Positions 44,060 through 53,441 of a stretch of 64,000 nucleotides of DNA are shown piece after piece. The stretch's first letter is position 1. Each line of letters opens with the position of its first letter. The position numbers were made by a program, and so were the translations under genes. This DNA comes from an uncultured Saprospiraceae bacterium (GTDB taxonomy: Bacteria; Bacteroidota; Bacteroidia; Chitinophagales; Saprospiraceae). Location: assembly GCA_937926205.1 (NCBI GenBank), contig CALEYL010000062.1, positions 62,001-126,000 on the forward strand, given 5' to 3'. Under the pieces are notes generated by a model. It was given only the letters and a program-made list of their open reading frames with translations, did no database searches and was not told where the DNA came from.

Positions 44060-44710
44060 ATGGTTTTCAACCTGAGCGAACACAATAACATAGGGCAGCG
44101 ATTCATTGGGGAGTTGCGCGACATACACATACAGAAAGACCGCATGCGTTTTCGGCGCAACATGGAACGACTGGGCGAAATTCTGGCTTACGAAATCAGC
44201 AAAACGCTGAAATACCATACCATCAAAGTAGAAACGCCATTGGGGGTAACCAACGTACACGTTCCGTTGCAACAGGTAGTGCTGGGCACCATTCTGCGAG
44301 CGGGTTTGCCCCTGCACCAGGGCATGCTGAATTATTTTGACGATGCCGGCAACGCTTTTGTGTCTGCGTACCGCAAACACCACAAAGACGGCACTTTCGA
44401 GATCGAATCGGGATACGTTTCCTGCCCTAAATTAGACGGCAGCGTGCTCCTGCTCTCCGATCCCATGCTGGCCACCGGCGCTTCCATTTCCTTAGCTGCC
44501 GAAGAATTAATGAAACACGGCGAACCTGCGGCCCTCCACTTCGTCACGGCCATTGCTTCGAGTGCCGGCCTGGAGCACGTGCAGCGCATCTTCCCGAAAG
44601 CATCCGTCTGGATGGGGGCTTTAGACGATGAGCTCACCGCCAAATCCTTTATTGTACCGGGCCTCGGCGACGCGGGCGATCTAAGTTTTGGCGAGAAGGT
44701 TCAGGATTAG
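44060..44710 (+). CDS. upp: Uracil phosphoribosyltransferase
   Basis: A 216-residue enzyme that makes UMP from uracil and PRPP (pyrimidine salvage). It has the early segment TILRAGLPLHQGML and the PRPP-binding loop SVLLLSDPMLATGASISLA, with FVTAIASSAGLEHVQRIFP before the C-terminal uracil-binding region IVPGLGDAGDLSFG. Length and motif order are standard. The ATG at 44060 fits. A promoter for the next gene overlaps its stop codon. Confidence 0.95.
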   Translation: MVFNLSEHNNIGQRFIGELRDIHIQKDRMRFRRNMERLGEILAYEISKTLKYHTIKVETPLGVTNVHVPLQQVVLGTILRAGLPLHQGMLNYFDDAGNAFVSAYRKHHKDGTFEIESGYVSCPKLDGSVLLLSDPMLATGASISLAAEELMKHGEPAALHFVTAIASSAGLEHVQRIFPKASVWMGALDDELTAKSFIVPGLGDAGDLSFGEKVQD

Positions 44711-44718
44711 TAACTTTG
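44686..44718 (+). promoter_or_regulatory. Consensus promoter of the glycosyltransferase gene
   Basis: TTTTG at 44686-44690, 20-nt spacer, TAACTTTG at 44711-44718, the same spacing as the greA promoter. It overlaps the end of upp and lies about 27 nt before the GTG start of the next gene. Confidence 0.65.
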
Positions 44719-44745
44719 CGGTCAATTTTTTGAAAAACTGTACCG

Positions 44746-46347
44746 GTGCCCTTTAAACAATTACCCGAAAAGTGGCTGTACGCGGCTGCCATCCTGCTTT
44801 TGTTTCCAGCTTTGCTCATCAACCTCGGGATGATGACTTTCATTGACGATGAAGCCATTCGTTCCCTGGTCGCGCTGGAAATGAAATTGTCGGGCAATTA
44901 CATCACCCCTACCATCCACGGGGCATTTTACTACAACAAACCACCGCTGTACAATTGGTTTTTGCTGCTTTTTTTCAATGCCTTTGGTCAGGTGAGCGAA
45001 TGGACCGCGCGCGTCCCTACTCTGGTCTGTCTGCTCGGTTATGCCGCTACGGTTTATGCCTATTTCCGAAAACACTTTGATGCCCGCACGGCATTCCTGA
45101 ATGCTTTTTTTCTGATTACCTGCGGCAGGATTCTGTTCTGGGATTCCCTGCTAGGCCTCATTGACATCGGTTTTTCGTGGATTATTTTCACCTTGTTTAT
45201 GGTCATTTTTCGCGAGTTCGAGCGGGGCAACTGGCGCAGGTTGTTTTTGATATCCTACCTGCTGACCGCAGCCGGATTTTTAATGAAAGGCCTGCCCGCA
45301 GTGGTTTTCCAGGGCACGACTCTGTTGGTCTGGTTTATCGTTAAAGGCCAGTTCCGCCGCTTGTTTTCCATTTGGCATTTTGCAGGCGGGGCTTTGTTTC
45401 TGGCTGTCATCGGGGCTTACTACTTTGCTTATCACCAGTACAATTCTCTTGAAAATGTTTTTGCTACGCTGTTTTCAGAGTCGTCGAAACGCACGGTGGT
45501 ACAATTTGGCTGGTGGAAAACGGTGCTGCATTTTTTCAGCTTCCCTTTTGAAATGGTCTATCATTTTCTGCCCTGGTCGCTGATGATTCTCTATTGCCTG
45601 CGCAAAGACCTGATGCAACGCCTTCGGGAACACCCCATTCTGTTGTTCAATGCAGTGGCTTTTTTGTCCAATATCCTCATTTACTGGACTTCCCCGGAAG
45701 TATATCCGCGCTACCTGCTGATGCTGAACCCGCTGCTATTTTCTATATTTCTGTATTTCCATCCCCTGAATGAGGCGGCGCGAAGCTGGCAGTACAAAAC
45801 CATCCGGGTGGTGGTGGTAGGTTTATGTGCCGGAATTGCGGCCCTAAGTTTTTCACCGCTGTTTCTGGAGCGTACGCAAGGAGTTGCTTACCTGTGGCTA
45901 AAAACGCTGCCCCTGGCCCTGTCGCTGGTGGTGCTTACTTATGGCATGTTCCGGCAACCAAAGCTGTTGCTGCCTTTAGCCGTTTTGGTCTTGTTGATTT
46001 TCAGAATTGGATTTAACTGGTTTGTATTACCCGATCGCCTTGCAGAAGATTTTGGCACCCGCTGCCGCAGCACTTCCACAGCAGCCGGGAGTTTGTTCCC
46101 GGAACGGCCCATGTACGTCTTTAAAGAAATCGACATGCAGCCCACCAATTCATTCTATCTGACCAATGCACGCGGAAAAATCATTCCGATTGTTGAGGAA
46201 ATGAAGGACAGTTCGGCATTGTACATCATCAACCCGGGAGAAACACCGGGTCTGACCTATCAAAAGCTCGGCGAGTTTTTGGTACGCCACGGTAAACGCA
46301 CCTATGACATCGGACAGCTTTACCCAAAAATTCCCGACGACAAATAG
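44746..46347 (+). CDS. GT39/ArnT-like membrane glycosyltransferase
   Basis: A 533-residue polytopic membrane protein starting with GTG (44746), which keeps the first membrane helix (WLYAAAILLLFPALLINLG). The first extracytoplasmic loop has the GT-C catalytic-type FIDDEAIRSLVALEM motif and NYITPTIHGAFYYNKPPLYNW, typical of dolichyl- or polyprenyl-phosphate sugar transferases (GT39/ArnT-like PMT_2 domain). About ten further hydrophobic segments follow, then a soluble C-terminal domain. Acceptor (lipid A, protein or glycan) is unknown. Its 3' end overlaps convergent cysM by 28 bp. Confidence 0.87.
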   Translation: MPFKQLPEKWLYAAAILLLFPALLINLGMMTFIDDEAIRSLVALEMKLSGNYITPTIHGAFYYNKPPLYNWFLLLFFNAFGQVSEWTARVPTLVCLLGYAATVYAYFRKHFDARTAFLNAFFLITCGRILFWDSLLGLIDIGFSWIIFTLFMVIFREFERGNWRRLFLISYLLTAAGFLMKGLPAVVFQGTTLLVWFIVKGQFRRLFSIWHFAGGALFLAVIGAYYFAYHQYNSLENVFATLFSESSKRTVVQFGWWKTVLHFFSFPFEMVYHFLPWSLMILYCLRKDLMQRLREHPILLFNAVAFLSNILIYWTSPEVYPRYLLMLNPLLFSIFLYFHPLNEAARSWQYKTIRVVVVGLCAGIAALSFSPLFLERTQGVAYLWLKTLPLALSLVVLTYGMFRQPKLLLPLAVLVLLIFRIGFNWFVLPDRLAEDFGTRCRSTSTAAGSLFPERPMYVFKEIDMQPTNSFYLTNARGKIIPIVEEMKDSSALYIINPGETPGLTYQKLGEFLVRHGKRTYDIGQLYPKIPDDK

Positions 46348-47204
46348 CGGTCGCCCCGATCGCAGATGATGCAAACGATGACCCCGGAAGTGAGCGTTTT
46401 AGCCAGTTTGGCAGCAGCCGCCACCGATCCTCCGCTGCTCATGCCCCCGAAAATGGCTTCCTCTTTGGCCAGGCGCAACATCATTTCGGTCGCTTCGTCG
46501 CTGGAGACTTCAAGGGTGCGATCCACGCGGCTTGATTCGAATATTTTGGGCAGGTACTCCGGCGACCAGCGGCGGATGCCCGGGATGTTGTCGCCTTCTT
46601 TGGGTTGTACGCCTACGATTTCCACATTCGGGTTTTGTTCTTTCAGATAGCGGGAAACCCCCATGATGGTGCCGGTTGTTCCCATGGAAGAAACAAAGTG
46701 CGTGACTTTTCCCGCGGTGTCGCGCCAGATTTCAGGACCCGTGCTGCGGTAGTGCATGCCCCAGTTGTCGGCATTGGCAAACTGATCGAGCATGTAATAC
46801 CCGCCTTGTTCGACCAGTTTTTCAGCGTATTCCCGCGAATATTCTATCCCGCCTGCTGAAGCCGGAGTCAGCACAACCTCGGCGCCAAAAGCCCGCATGG
46901 TTTGTACCCTTTCCTGAGTTGAATTATCGGGCATTACCAGAGTCATACCCAGTCCGTAAAGGCGGGCAATCATGGCCAATGCAATACCGGTATTCCCGCT
47001 GGTTGCTTCCACCAGCCGCGTTCCGGGTTTGATGTTGCCACGCTCCAGCGCACCCCTGATCATGCCGAGTGCCGCGCGGTCTTTGACACTGCCACCGGGG
47101 TTGTGGCCTTCCAGTTTGGCATAAACGCTTACCCCTGGTTTTTGAATCACCTGGCGGATTTCAACCAAAGGCGTATTGCCAACAAAATCGAGTATAGATG
47201 CCAT
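46320..47204 (-). CDS. cysM: Cysteine synthase B (O-acetylserine sulfhydrylase)
   Basis: A 294-residue PLP enzyme of fold type II. PLP-lysine Lys41 lies in HNPGGSVKDRAAL; ATSGNTGIALAMIARLYGL forms the Asn loop; SSMGTTGTIMGVSRYL is the phosphate-binding loop; and the C-terminus GDRYLSSGIFG is characteristic. The segment IVGVQPKEGDNIPGIRRW is the CysM version (CysK has a different one), and CysM can also use thiosulfate. It lies 27 nt downstream of rpe, so the two are probably co-transcribed. The 3' end overlaps the convergent glycosyltransferase gene by 28 bp. Confidence 0.95.
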   Translation of the reverse strand: MASILDFVGNTPLVEIRQVIQKPGVSVYAKLEGHNPGGSVKDRAALGMIRGALERGNIKPGTRLVEATSGNTGIALAMIARLYGLGMTLVMPDNSTQERVQTMRAFGAEVVLTPASAGGIEYSREYAEKLVEQGGYYMLDQFANADNWGMHYRSTGPEIWRDTAGKVTHFVSSMGTTGTIMGVSRYLKEQNPNVEIVGVQPKEGDNIPGIRRWSPEYLPKIFESSRVDRTLEVSSDEATEMMLRLAKEEAIFGGMSSGGSVAAAAKLAKTLTSGVIVCIICDRGDRYLSSGIFG

Positions 47205-47231
47205 ATTCAGATTATCGTCGTTGCTGTTGAA

Positions 47232-47906
47232 TTATACCAAAACCTCCATTTTCCCAATTTCTTTCATGCTGCGGATGACTGCCCTCGGGTCGGCGGCGCC
47301 AAAAACACTGCTGCCGGCGACCAAAACATCGGCACCGGCCTGAAGCAGGCTTTCCGCATTTTGAAGCCCCACCCCACCGTCAATTTCAATGAGGGTTCGG
47401 GTATTTCGGGTGGTGATCATTTCTTTGAGTTTCCGGATTTTGGGCAGGGTCTGATAGATGAATTTCTGGCCTCCGAAACCTGGGTTGACCGACATCAGAC
47501 AGACGAGGTCTATGTCTTCAATGAGGTCTTCCAGCAACTGGACCGGAGTATGGGGATTTAAGGCCACGCCTGCTTTTGCGCCCGTTGCTTTGATCTGATG
47601 AACTACTTTGTGCAGGTGATCGCAAACCTCGTAGTGTACAGTAATGACATCGGCCCCGGCATCGCGAAAGCGCTCTATATATTGATCCGGCTCCACGATC
47701 ATGAGGTGAACATCAAGCGGTTTGCGGCACATTTTCCGGACAGCCTCTATGACGAACATGCCAAAGGTAATGTTGGGTACGAAACGACCGTCCATAACGT
47801 CCAGATGGAGCCAATCGGCCTCGCTGTCGTTGACATGGTCGATTTCCGACTGAAGCTTCGTAAAGTCGGCAGCCAGCAAGGAAGGAGCGATGAAATGTTG
47901 GCGCAT
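47232..47906 (-). CDS. rpe: Ribulose-phosphate 3-epimerase
   Basis: A 224-residue TIM-barrel metalloenzyme of the pentose phosphate pathway, converting ribulose 5-phosphate to xylulose 5-phosphate. Motifs: IAPSLLAADFTKLQSEI, WLHLDVMDGRFVPNITFG (metal His/Asp), LDVHLMIVEPDQYIERF, CLMSVNPGFGGQKFI and LIEIDGGVGLQNAESLLQAG (phosphate site). The ATG at 47904-47906 is preferred to a TTG nine codons upstream. It is the first gene of the rpe-cysM pair. Confidence 0.96.
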   Translation of the reverse strand: MRQHFIAPSLLAADFTKLQSEIDHVNDSEADWLHLDVMDGRFVPNITFGMFVIEAVRKMCRKPLDVHLMIVEPDQYIERFRDAGADVITVHYEVCDHLHKVVHQIKATGAKAGVALNPHTPVQLLEDLIEDIDLVCLMSVNPGFGGQKFIYQTLPKIRKLKEMITTRNTRTLIEIDGGVGLQNAESLLQAGADVLVAGSSVFGAADPRAVIRSMKEIGKMEVLV

Positions 47907-48076
47907 GATGATGGTATTTGATTTAGTCTGCAAAATAAGCCGAAAACTTTCTTACCTGTTACAAAAGACAAATCCTTATCAATTCGTTAAGGAAGATAGT
48001 ATTGATCAGGTAATGAATCCACTCAAGGTTTTTGCCTGATATTTTACACGCTTCTTAAACACAACACAATCGGCTT

Positions 48077-51004
48077 ATGAAAAGAGCGCTGCTGCTCACA
48101 GCTGCGGGTATTGCCCTGTTTATTCAGGTGCTGCCCGGGCAACCAACTGCTGAATGGCGTCCCGTCAACACGCAGGGAATGGGGTTTGTTGATGGTTTGC
48201 TGGTCCACCCCTTCAGCGGGGAAACGTATGTGCGAACAGACGTTGGCGGACTTTTTAAATGGTACGGCGCCTTTTGGGGCAACCTCACCGACGGCATCAC
48301 CTTCACAGAAAATAAACGGATAGCCAATGTTGAAAGTTTTGCCCTTGACTACAATACCAGCCAGGATACCCAGGTTATTTACGCCGTTTCCGGCAATGGG
48401 TTGCCTTCCTACCTGATCAAAAGCGAAAACAATGGCATCAACTGGGCGGTCATGGGTGGCTGGCCCGGCAATGAAGTGGAAGTCAGGGGGAATTCACAGT
48501 GGAAACATGTGGGCGAGCGACTCGCCGTGGATCCCAATGACGGCAATGTCCTCTATTACGGCTCACGCAGAAACGGACTGCTGCGCAGCAACAACGCTGG
48601 TGCTGACTGGGCAATGGTCGATACTTTCCCCGTTACTGGCGGCAACGGTGGGTTGCTGGTACAGGGCGGGCTGAGCTTTGTGGTTTTTGATCCTACCGAA
48701 CTGGAAGAGATCAAGGAACAACTCGTTTCCAAAAACATTTATGTCGGCGTAATTGAAGGTGGCGTCTGGCGCAGCAGCGATGGCGGGCAGTCTTTCTGTT
48801 ACCTTTCCGGCGGCCCCGACACCTCTTATTACATGCCTGTGCGGGCAACGTTTAGCGCTGGCAAGTTGATTGTTGCTTACCAGGCAGCAGGAGACATCCC
48901 GGATGGCGCCATCTGGCAGTTTGAACCGGGCGACAGTTGCTCGCTTGGAACATGGACAGATAAGACTCCGGGGCTGTCCACCAGCTTCGGGTGCCCCATC
49001 TATTCCACCTTTCCCTACAATGCCGTGAGTGTAAGCCCGGGAAATCCTGATGTTGTGGCGGCTGTTGCCAGGGGATATACCCCGCGTAAGATCTTTTTTA
49101 CAGAGAACTTCAGCGACGACAACCCCGTCTGGAAAATCATTTCAGACGAACCCGCAGAATTTTATCAGTCCTGTCTTTCCGATTACCGGCCTTCATCCAT
49201 AGTTGTGCCGCCCTGGGGGTATGGACTCAGTCATCCATATGAACAGGCCGGCGGCATTGCTTTTAACCCTCTGGATTCCAGCAGCATTTATGTTGCTACC
49301 GGACATGCCATGTACCGGGTAGAAAACTACAACTCCGATTCAGTACGCGTTGTCGCAGCGGATTTCATGCTGGGGTTGGAAGAACTCCATGTGAACCAGA
49401 TCATTGCGCCACCCAGCGTAGAAGGCAACCGCTTTTTTACGGCGGTATCCGACATGCTGGGCTTCGGCTATGCGAGTCCGGATACTGTTCCTGCTGAAAA
49501 AATCATCCGGGAGTGGGAAGGCAATGGCCTTAGCCTTGCCTATTGCGCTCAAAATCCAACAACGGTTGCCATTGTCGGCAGCGACCCCGGTAGTCCGGCC
49601 ACCAACAAGCAATGCCTGATTTCACACGATGGCGGGCTTACCTGGAGTGATTTCTGGACAGAGGCAGCGAGCTGTGCCGATGCGCCCTGGGGAGGAAACA
49701 TAGCCCTTTCGGCCACCGATTCATTAAACATGGTGTGGGTACCCGAATTCCGAAGTTATACAAATTGTCCCTCGGGCCCCGTCGTCAACCACCCCAGATA
49801 TACCACAGACGGCGGGCTTACCTGGACGATATGCGACAGCATCAGTTTTCGGGACGGCAATTTCCCTTTTACCCTGAACAGTACTTTTAACATCGGTAAA
49901 TTTCTGGAAAGCGATAAAGTGAACGGCAATCGCTTTTATTACTATGCCATTCCGGTTGATACGGCGTTCAGCGCTCAAATCTGGGCAAGTGCCGACGGCG
50001 GCGCCACCTGGTCGAAAACCTGCCAGGATTGTTTGCCTGTTACCCAAAACGGCCAACTGAAGGCCAATCCCTATAAAGAAGGCGATTTGTGGTTTGCCCC
50101 TTACGCTGAAAATGCCCTGGAAACCGATACTACGGGCGCCCGATTCAAATTGTGGCACAGCATGAACGGCGGCATAAGCTGGGACACCATTTCGGGGATG
50201 GATACCATTTATCATTTCGGGCTGGGCGCGCCCGCGGATGGTTCCCCTGAAGCAACCCTGTTTGTCCACGGCGTGCTCAACCAGGTAGAGGGGGTCTATT
50301 TCAGTGCCGATAATGGTGCAACTTTCGCCGATATTACCGGTACGGCCAATTTCCCCCTTGGGCTTATTACCAATATCGAAGGTGATTTGCGGCAGGAGGG
50401 GCGTGTTTATTTAGCGACAGGAGGCCGGGGAGCATTTTATGCCGAGGTACTGCAGACGCCCCTTCGCGTGGCATTTGCGGAGCCCTTGAAAGCAACGAGA
50501 GCAGGTGAAGAGGTGTTGCTCACCTGGGCGACCGCTTCAGAAATCAACCATGACCGTTTTGAAATAGAGCGAATTGCCCTGGCGTCAAACCGCATAACGG
50601 GTGATTTTGAGCCTATTGGATCCGTTGCCAGCCAGGGAAATTCGCTTGATTTGCAGGGCTACCACTTCATCGACTCTGAACCGGAAACCGGCACGAACTG
50701 CTACCGCCTGCGCAGTATTGACCTCGACGGGAGTTTCGAGTATTCCAACATCGCCTGTGTGCGTTTCGATGCCGGCGGAACCATGAGCGTGTATCCGAAT
50801 CCAAGCCGCGGAAGTCTGGAAATCAGGGTAGAAAAACCGGATGCGCCACTGGTGCTTACTTTGAACGACATTACCGGGAGGCTGTTGTTCTCAAAAACCA
50901 TGGGTCTGGATGGTCGGCTGACACTCGATTTGTCAGCCCTTCAAAATGGAGTATACCTGCTTCGCACAAATGAATGGACGGAACGGGTAGTATTGGCGAA
51001 ATAG
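48077..51004 (+). CDS. GH74-type xyloglucanase with T9SS sorting domain
   Basis: A 975-residue secreted protein. The N-terminal region after the signal peptide (MKRALLLTAAGIALFIQVLP) matches GH74 endo-xyloglucanases: ETYVRTDVGGLFKWYGAFWG (Asp55 corresponds to a catalytic Asp of the family), VGERLAVDPNDGNVLYYGSR, RNGLLRSNNAGADWAMVDTF and BNR boxes (SSDGGQSF, SHDGGLTWSDF, TTDGGLTWTI, SADGGATWSKT) of two tandem propellers. Residues ~810-900 form a fibronectin-like domain (VLLTWATASEINHDRFEIER), and the C-terminus (SVYPNPSRGSLEIRV...GVYLLRTNEWTERVVLAK) is a type A T9SS sorting signal. No SusC/D or other glycosidase is adjacent. Confidence 0.85.
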   Translation: MKRALLLTAAGIALFIQVLPGQPTAEWRPVNTQGMGFVDGLLVHPFSGETYVRTDVGGLFKWYGAFWGNLTDGITFTENKRIANVESFALDYNTSQDTQVIYAVSGNGLPSYLIKSENNGINWAVMGGWPGNEVEVRGNSQWKHVGERLAVDPNDGNVLYYGSRRNGLLRSNNAGADWAMVDTFPVTGGNGGLLVQGGLSFVVFDPTELEEIKEQLVSKNIYVGVIEGGVWRSSDGGQSFCYLSGGPDTSYYMPVRATFSAGKLIVAYQAAGDIPDGAIWQFEPGDSCSLGTWTDKTPGLSTSFGCPIYSTFPYNAVSVSPGNPDVVAAVARGYTPRKIFFTENFSDDNPVWKIISDEPAEFYQSCLSDYRPSSIVVPPWGYGLSHPYEQAGGIAFNPLDSSSIYVATGHAMYRVENYNSDSVRVVAADFMLGLEELHVNQIIAPPSVEGNRFFTAVSDMLGFGYASPDTVPAEKIIREWEGNGLSLAYCAQNPTTVAIVGSDPGSPATNKQCLISHDGGLTWSDFWTEAASCADAPWGGNIALSATDSLNMVWVPEFRSYTNCPSGPVVNHPRYTTDGGLTWTICDSISFRDGNFPFTLNSTFNIGKFLESDKVNGNRFYYYAIPVDTAFSAQIWASADGGATWSKTCQDCLPVTQNGQLKANPYKEGDLWFAPYAENALETDTTGARFKLWHSMNGGISWDTISGMDTIYHFGLGAPADGSPEATLFVHGVLNQVEGVYFSADNGATFADITGTANFPLGLITNIEGDLRQEGRVYLATGGRGAFYAEVLQTPLRVAFAEPLKATRAGEEVLLTWATASEINHDRFEIERIALASNRITGDFEPIGSVASQGNSLDLQGYHFIDSEPETGTNCYRLRSIDLDGSFEYSNIACVRFDAGGTMSVYPNPSRGSLEIRVEKPDAPLVLTLNDITGRLLFSKTMGLDGRLTLDLSALQNGVYLLRTNEWTERVVLAK

Positions 51005-51280
51005 TCAGTCAGAGCTGACAAGGGCTTCTGACTTCAAGCGCTCAAGCTCCTCTTTCAGCCATTTGTCGAGGTTTTTATACCAGGCCAAATGCAGCGAAGT
51101 TTTTCCACAGCCGCCGGGATCTGTGGGGCAAGCCGTATATTTCCACTGTTTGCCGCAGGATGGGCAGCGCCCGGCCGTATCAAAGGTGTTCCACACGGTG
51201 CCACAGGAACACTGCCAGTGGGGATGGCCATCGGGCTGCCAACTGCATTTTGGACATTCTATTTTTACATTTCCGGACAT
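51005..51280 (-). CDS. Zinc-ribbon protein
   Basis: A 91-residue protein with repeated Cys pairs for zinc (IECPKCSW, WQCSCGTVWN, RCPSCGKQWKYTACPTDPGGCG) and a Lys/Glu-rich helical tail. The ATG at 51278-51280 (MSGNVKIECPKC) is used. Two nucleotides separate it from the upstream DUF192 gene, so they are co-transcribed. Its stop abuts that of the convergent GH74 gene. Function unknown. Confidence 0.75.
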   Translation of the reverse strand: MSGNVKIECPKCSWQPDGHPHWQCSCGTVWNTFDTAGRCPSCGKQWKYTACPTDPGGCGKTSLHLAWYKNLDKWLKEELERLKSEALVSSD

Positions 51281-51282
51281 AA

Positions 51283-51843
51283 TCAGCCTGCTGGTGGTGT
51301 GCGTTGATATTTGATAAAATGGCCTTCTTTGATCTCGTGCCGGTCGCAATAGCCGCCATTTACTTCAAGGACATAGAGCGCCGGCTGTGAAGAAGGCACC
51401 TGGTCGAGCGTTTGCGGAACAGCATTTTTCCGGATGGTAACAATGCGGAAATTTTCATCAATAAAAATTATGTCGAGGGGAATATAGGTGTTGAGCATCC
51501 AAAAAGCCTGCATTTCCTGCCGCTCCATCAGGAACAGCATGCCTTGTTCTTCCTCCATCGAGCGGCGCCACATCATACCCCGTGTACGATCATCATCTGT
51601 TTCTGCGATCTCAATATCGATGCTGGCCAGCACATTGCTCGAAGTTTCATCCAGAAACTGAAGGGTGCCTTCTTTTTGAAATTTTGGGCCCATGTTCTTT
51701 TTTGCGTGTGGCAAAACTGAATAAATAAGACCGATCAGAGCAGGTATCAACAACAACATCAAAATCAACGTCATGCGACGGCGTTTCGCGCTTGGCGGCG
51801 GTGTTGATGGCCGGCGAGCGGCAGTTTTTCCTGAAGTAGCCAT
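51283..51843 (-). CDS. Exported DUF192-family protein
   Basis: A 186-residue protein with a basic N-terminus (KTAARRPSTPPPSAKRRR), one membrane helix (about 24-45, MTLILMLLLIPALIGLIYSV) and a C-terminal DUF192 domain with its diagnostic RTRGMMWRRSMEEEQGMLF, FWMLNTYIPLDIIFIDENF and YVLEVNGGYCDRHEIKEGH segments. The DUF192 function is not established. The start is the ATG at 51841-51843. It is followed by the zinc-ribbon gene. Confidence 0.9.
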   Translation of the reverse strand: MATSGKTAARRPSTPPPSAKRRRMTLILMLLLIPALIGLIYSVLPHAKKNMGPKFQKEGTLQFLDETSSNVLASIDIEIAETDDDRTRGMMWRRSMEEEQGMLFLMERQEMQAFWMLNTYIPLDIIFIDENFRIVTIRKNAVPQTLDQVPSSQPALYVLEVNGGYCDRHEIKEGHFIKYQRTPPAG

Positions 51844-51877
51844 AAGAAGTTTCTTCTTTTGCAGCGAAGATATAACT

Positions 51878-53194
51878 CTACAATATATTTTTTTGAACTA
51901 AACGCCCCTTTCGTTCATGACGGCGGTTCCACCAGTAAGAACCTGCTCCCAAACCGACGTTCACAAAGCCCCAAAGACTGTTTTCTGGTTCTTCGCGAAT
52001 CAACACCGTCAGCATCCAGACACTGAATAAAAGGAATAATATCTGAAAAAGGGGATATAAAGGGCTGCGATATCCTTGTGGCGCTCCTTCCCGAAAACGC
52101 ATGATGATCACGCCGGCAACAGTAAGGGTGGTAAAAAGCTGAAGGATAAAACCACTGTAGAATAGTATTTTTTCAAAGGAACTTGTCAGCACCATAAAAC
52201 TGCTGATGGCTGTTTGCAGCCAGATGGCCCGGACCGGAATGCCTCTGGAGTTGTCTTTGCCAAAAAATCGCCAGATCTGAAAATCGTTGGCCATGGCGCG
52301 CACAACCCGTGGCCCGACCCAGGTCATGGCACTGATGCTGGCGATGAGCAGCATGGCGATGAGCAGACTGACAATGCGCCCTGCCTGTTCGCCAAACATA
52401 CGTTCTGTCACCACCAGAGCAATATCGAGTTTGCCCTGCAGTGCCGCAACAGGCGCCTGCAAAAGAAACGACAACTGTAAGGCGATGAAGAGAATACTGA
52501 CCAGAATGGTGCCTCCAACCAAAGCCCGGGGCAGGTTCCGGGAAGGCGTTTTGATTTCTTCCACAATATAAGCCGCTGCATTCCAGCCCGAAAACGCATA
52601 CATGACATAAAGGAGCAGTACGGTGTAAGAGGAGTTGGTGATTTCCGATTGCCAGCCATTGCTCCAATCGAGGGCGTGGTCATGTGGCGCTGGTTGCAGT
52701 CCCATCCAGACAAGAAAAGCGAGCAACAACAATTTCAGCAGGGTAAAACTGTTTTGAAAAATACTGCTTTGCCGGATGCTGAAAGAATGTGCAAGAGCGA
52801 TACAAAAAATGGTAAAAATTGCGATCCATTGCTTTGGGATCAGGAACATTGGTTCCAGATAAACTGCCATGGCCATGGCAGCCAGTGCAATGGAAGCCGA
52901 AAACCCGACACTGAGTGAAACCCAGCCGGAAAGATAGCCTACAAAAGGGTGATAAATTCTGGATAAAAAATGGTATTCGCCCCCTGAGCGTGGAAGACGG
53001 GCGCCCAATTCAGCATAACTGAAGGCGCCAAAAAGGGCTATCAGCCCACCGATCACCCATACAGAAAGAATGGTCCACGTATTTTGCAGGTACTTCAACT
53101 GAAGCCCCAATGTGGTAAAGACGCCCGTCCCTACCATGTTTGCCACTACAATAGCGGCAGCGCTTCCCCATCCGATTTTCCTGTGCTGCTGCAT
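51878..53194 (-). CDS. APC-superfamily amino acid permease
   Basis: A 438-residue inner-membrane transporter with about 12 hydrophobic segments. The TM1 unwound motif is VANMVGTGVFTTLGLQ (the G-S/T-G signature of APC carriers), with TM3-5 SYAELGARLPRSGGEYHFLS and WNAAAYIVEEIKTPSRNLPR, which fits amino-acid/polyamine/organocation permeases. The substrate cannot be deduced. It is monocistronic; 34 nt separate it from the DUF192 gene on the same strand. The start ATG at 53192-53194 fits the family N-terminus. Confidence 0.92.
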   Translation of the reverse strand: MQQHRKIGWGSAAAIVVANMVGTGVFTTLGLQLKYLQNTWTILSVWVIGGLIALFGAFSYAELGARLPRSGGEYHFLSRIYHPFVGYLSGWVSLSVGFSASIALAAMAMAVYLEPMFLIPKQWIAIFTIFCIALAHSFSIRQSSIFQNSFTLLKLLLLAFLVWMGLQPAPHDHALDWSNGWQSEITNSSYTVLLLYVMYAFSGWNAAAYIVEEIKTPSRNLPRALVGGTILVSILFIALQLSFLLQAPVAALQGKLDIALVVTERMFGEQAGRIVSLLIAMLLIASISAMTWVGPRVVRAMANDFQIWRFFGKDNSRGIPVRAIWLQTAISSFMVLTSSFEKILFYSGFILQLFTTLTVAGVIIMRFREGAPQGYRSPLYPLFQILFLLFSVWMLTVLIREEPENSLWGFVNVGLGAGSYWWNRRHERKGRLVQKNIL

Positions 53195-53441
53195 AAATTC
53201 ACTTCAACGGACATTGGCTTTCCGGTAATGGGCCTTGTCATGCAAAAACAAACGGCAAAAGTAGGCCAATTGAACCGTTCTTCCTGCGCTTTAACGAAAG
53301 GATAACGCCTGAGATTCAGGGCTGCACAACCTTCGTTAAAATACAATTCATCCCATTCAGGACTTTCAAAAAAAAATGCCCCTTATCTTTAGCCCTTTAA
53401 TTTCTTATTCTTCTGCCTCAGGCGGATAAAAAATTGACACC

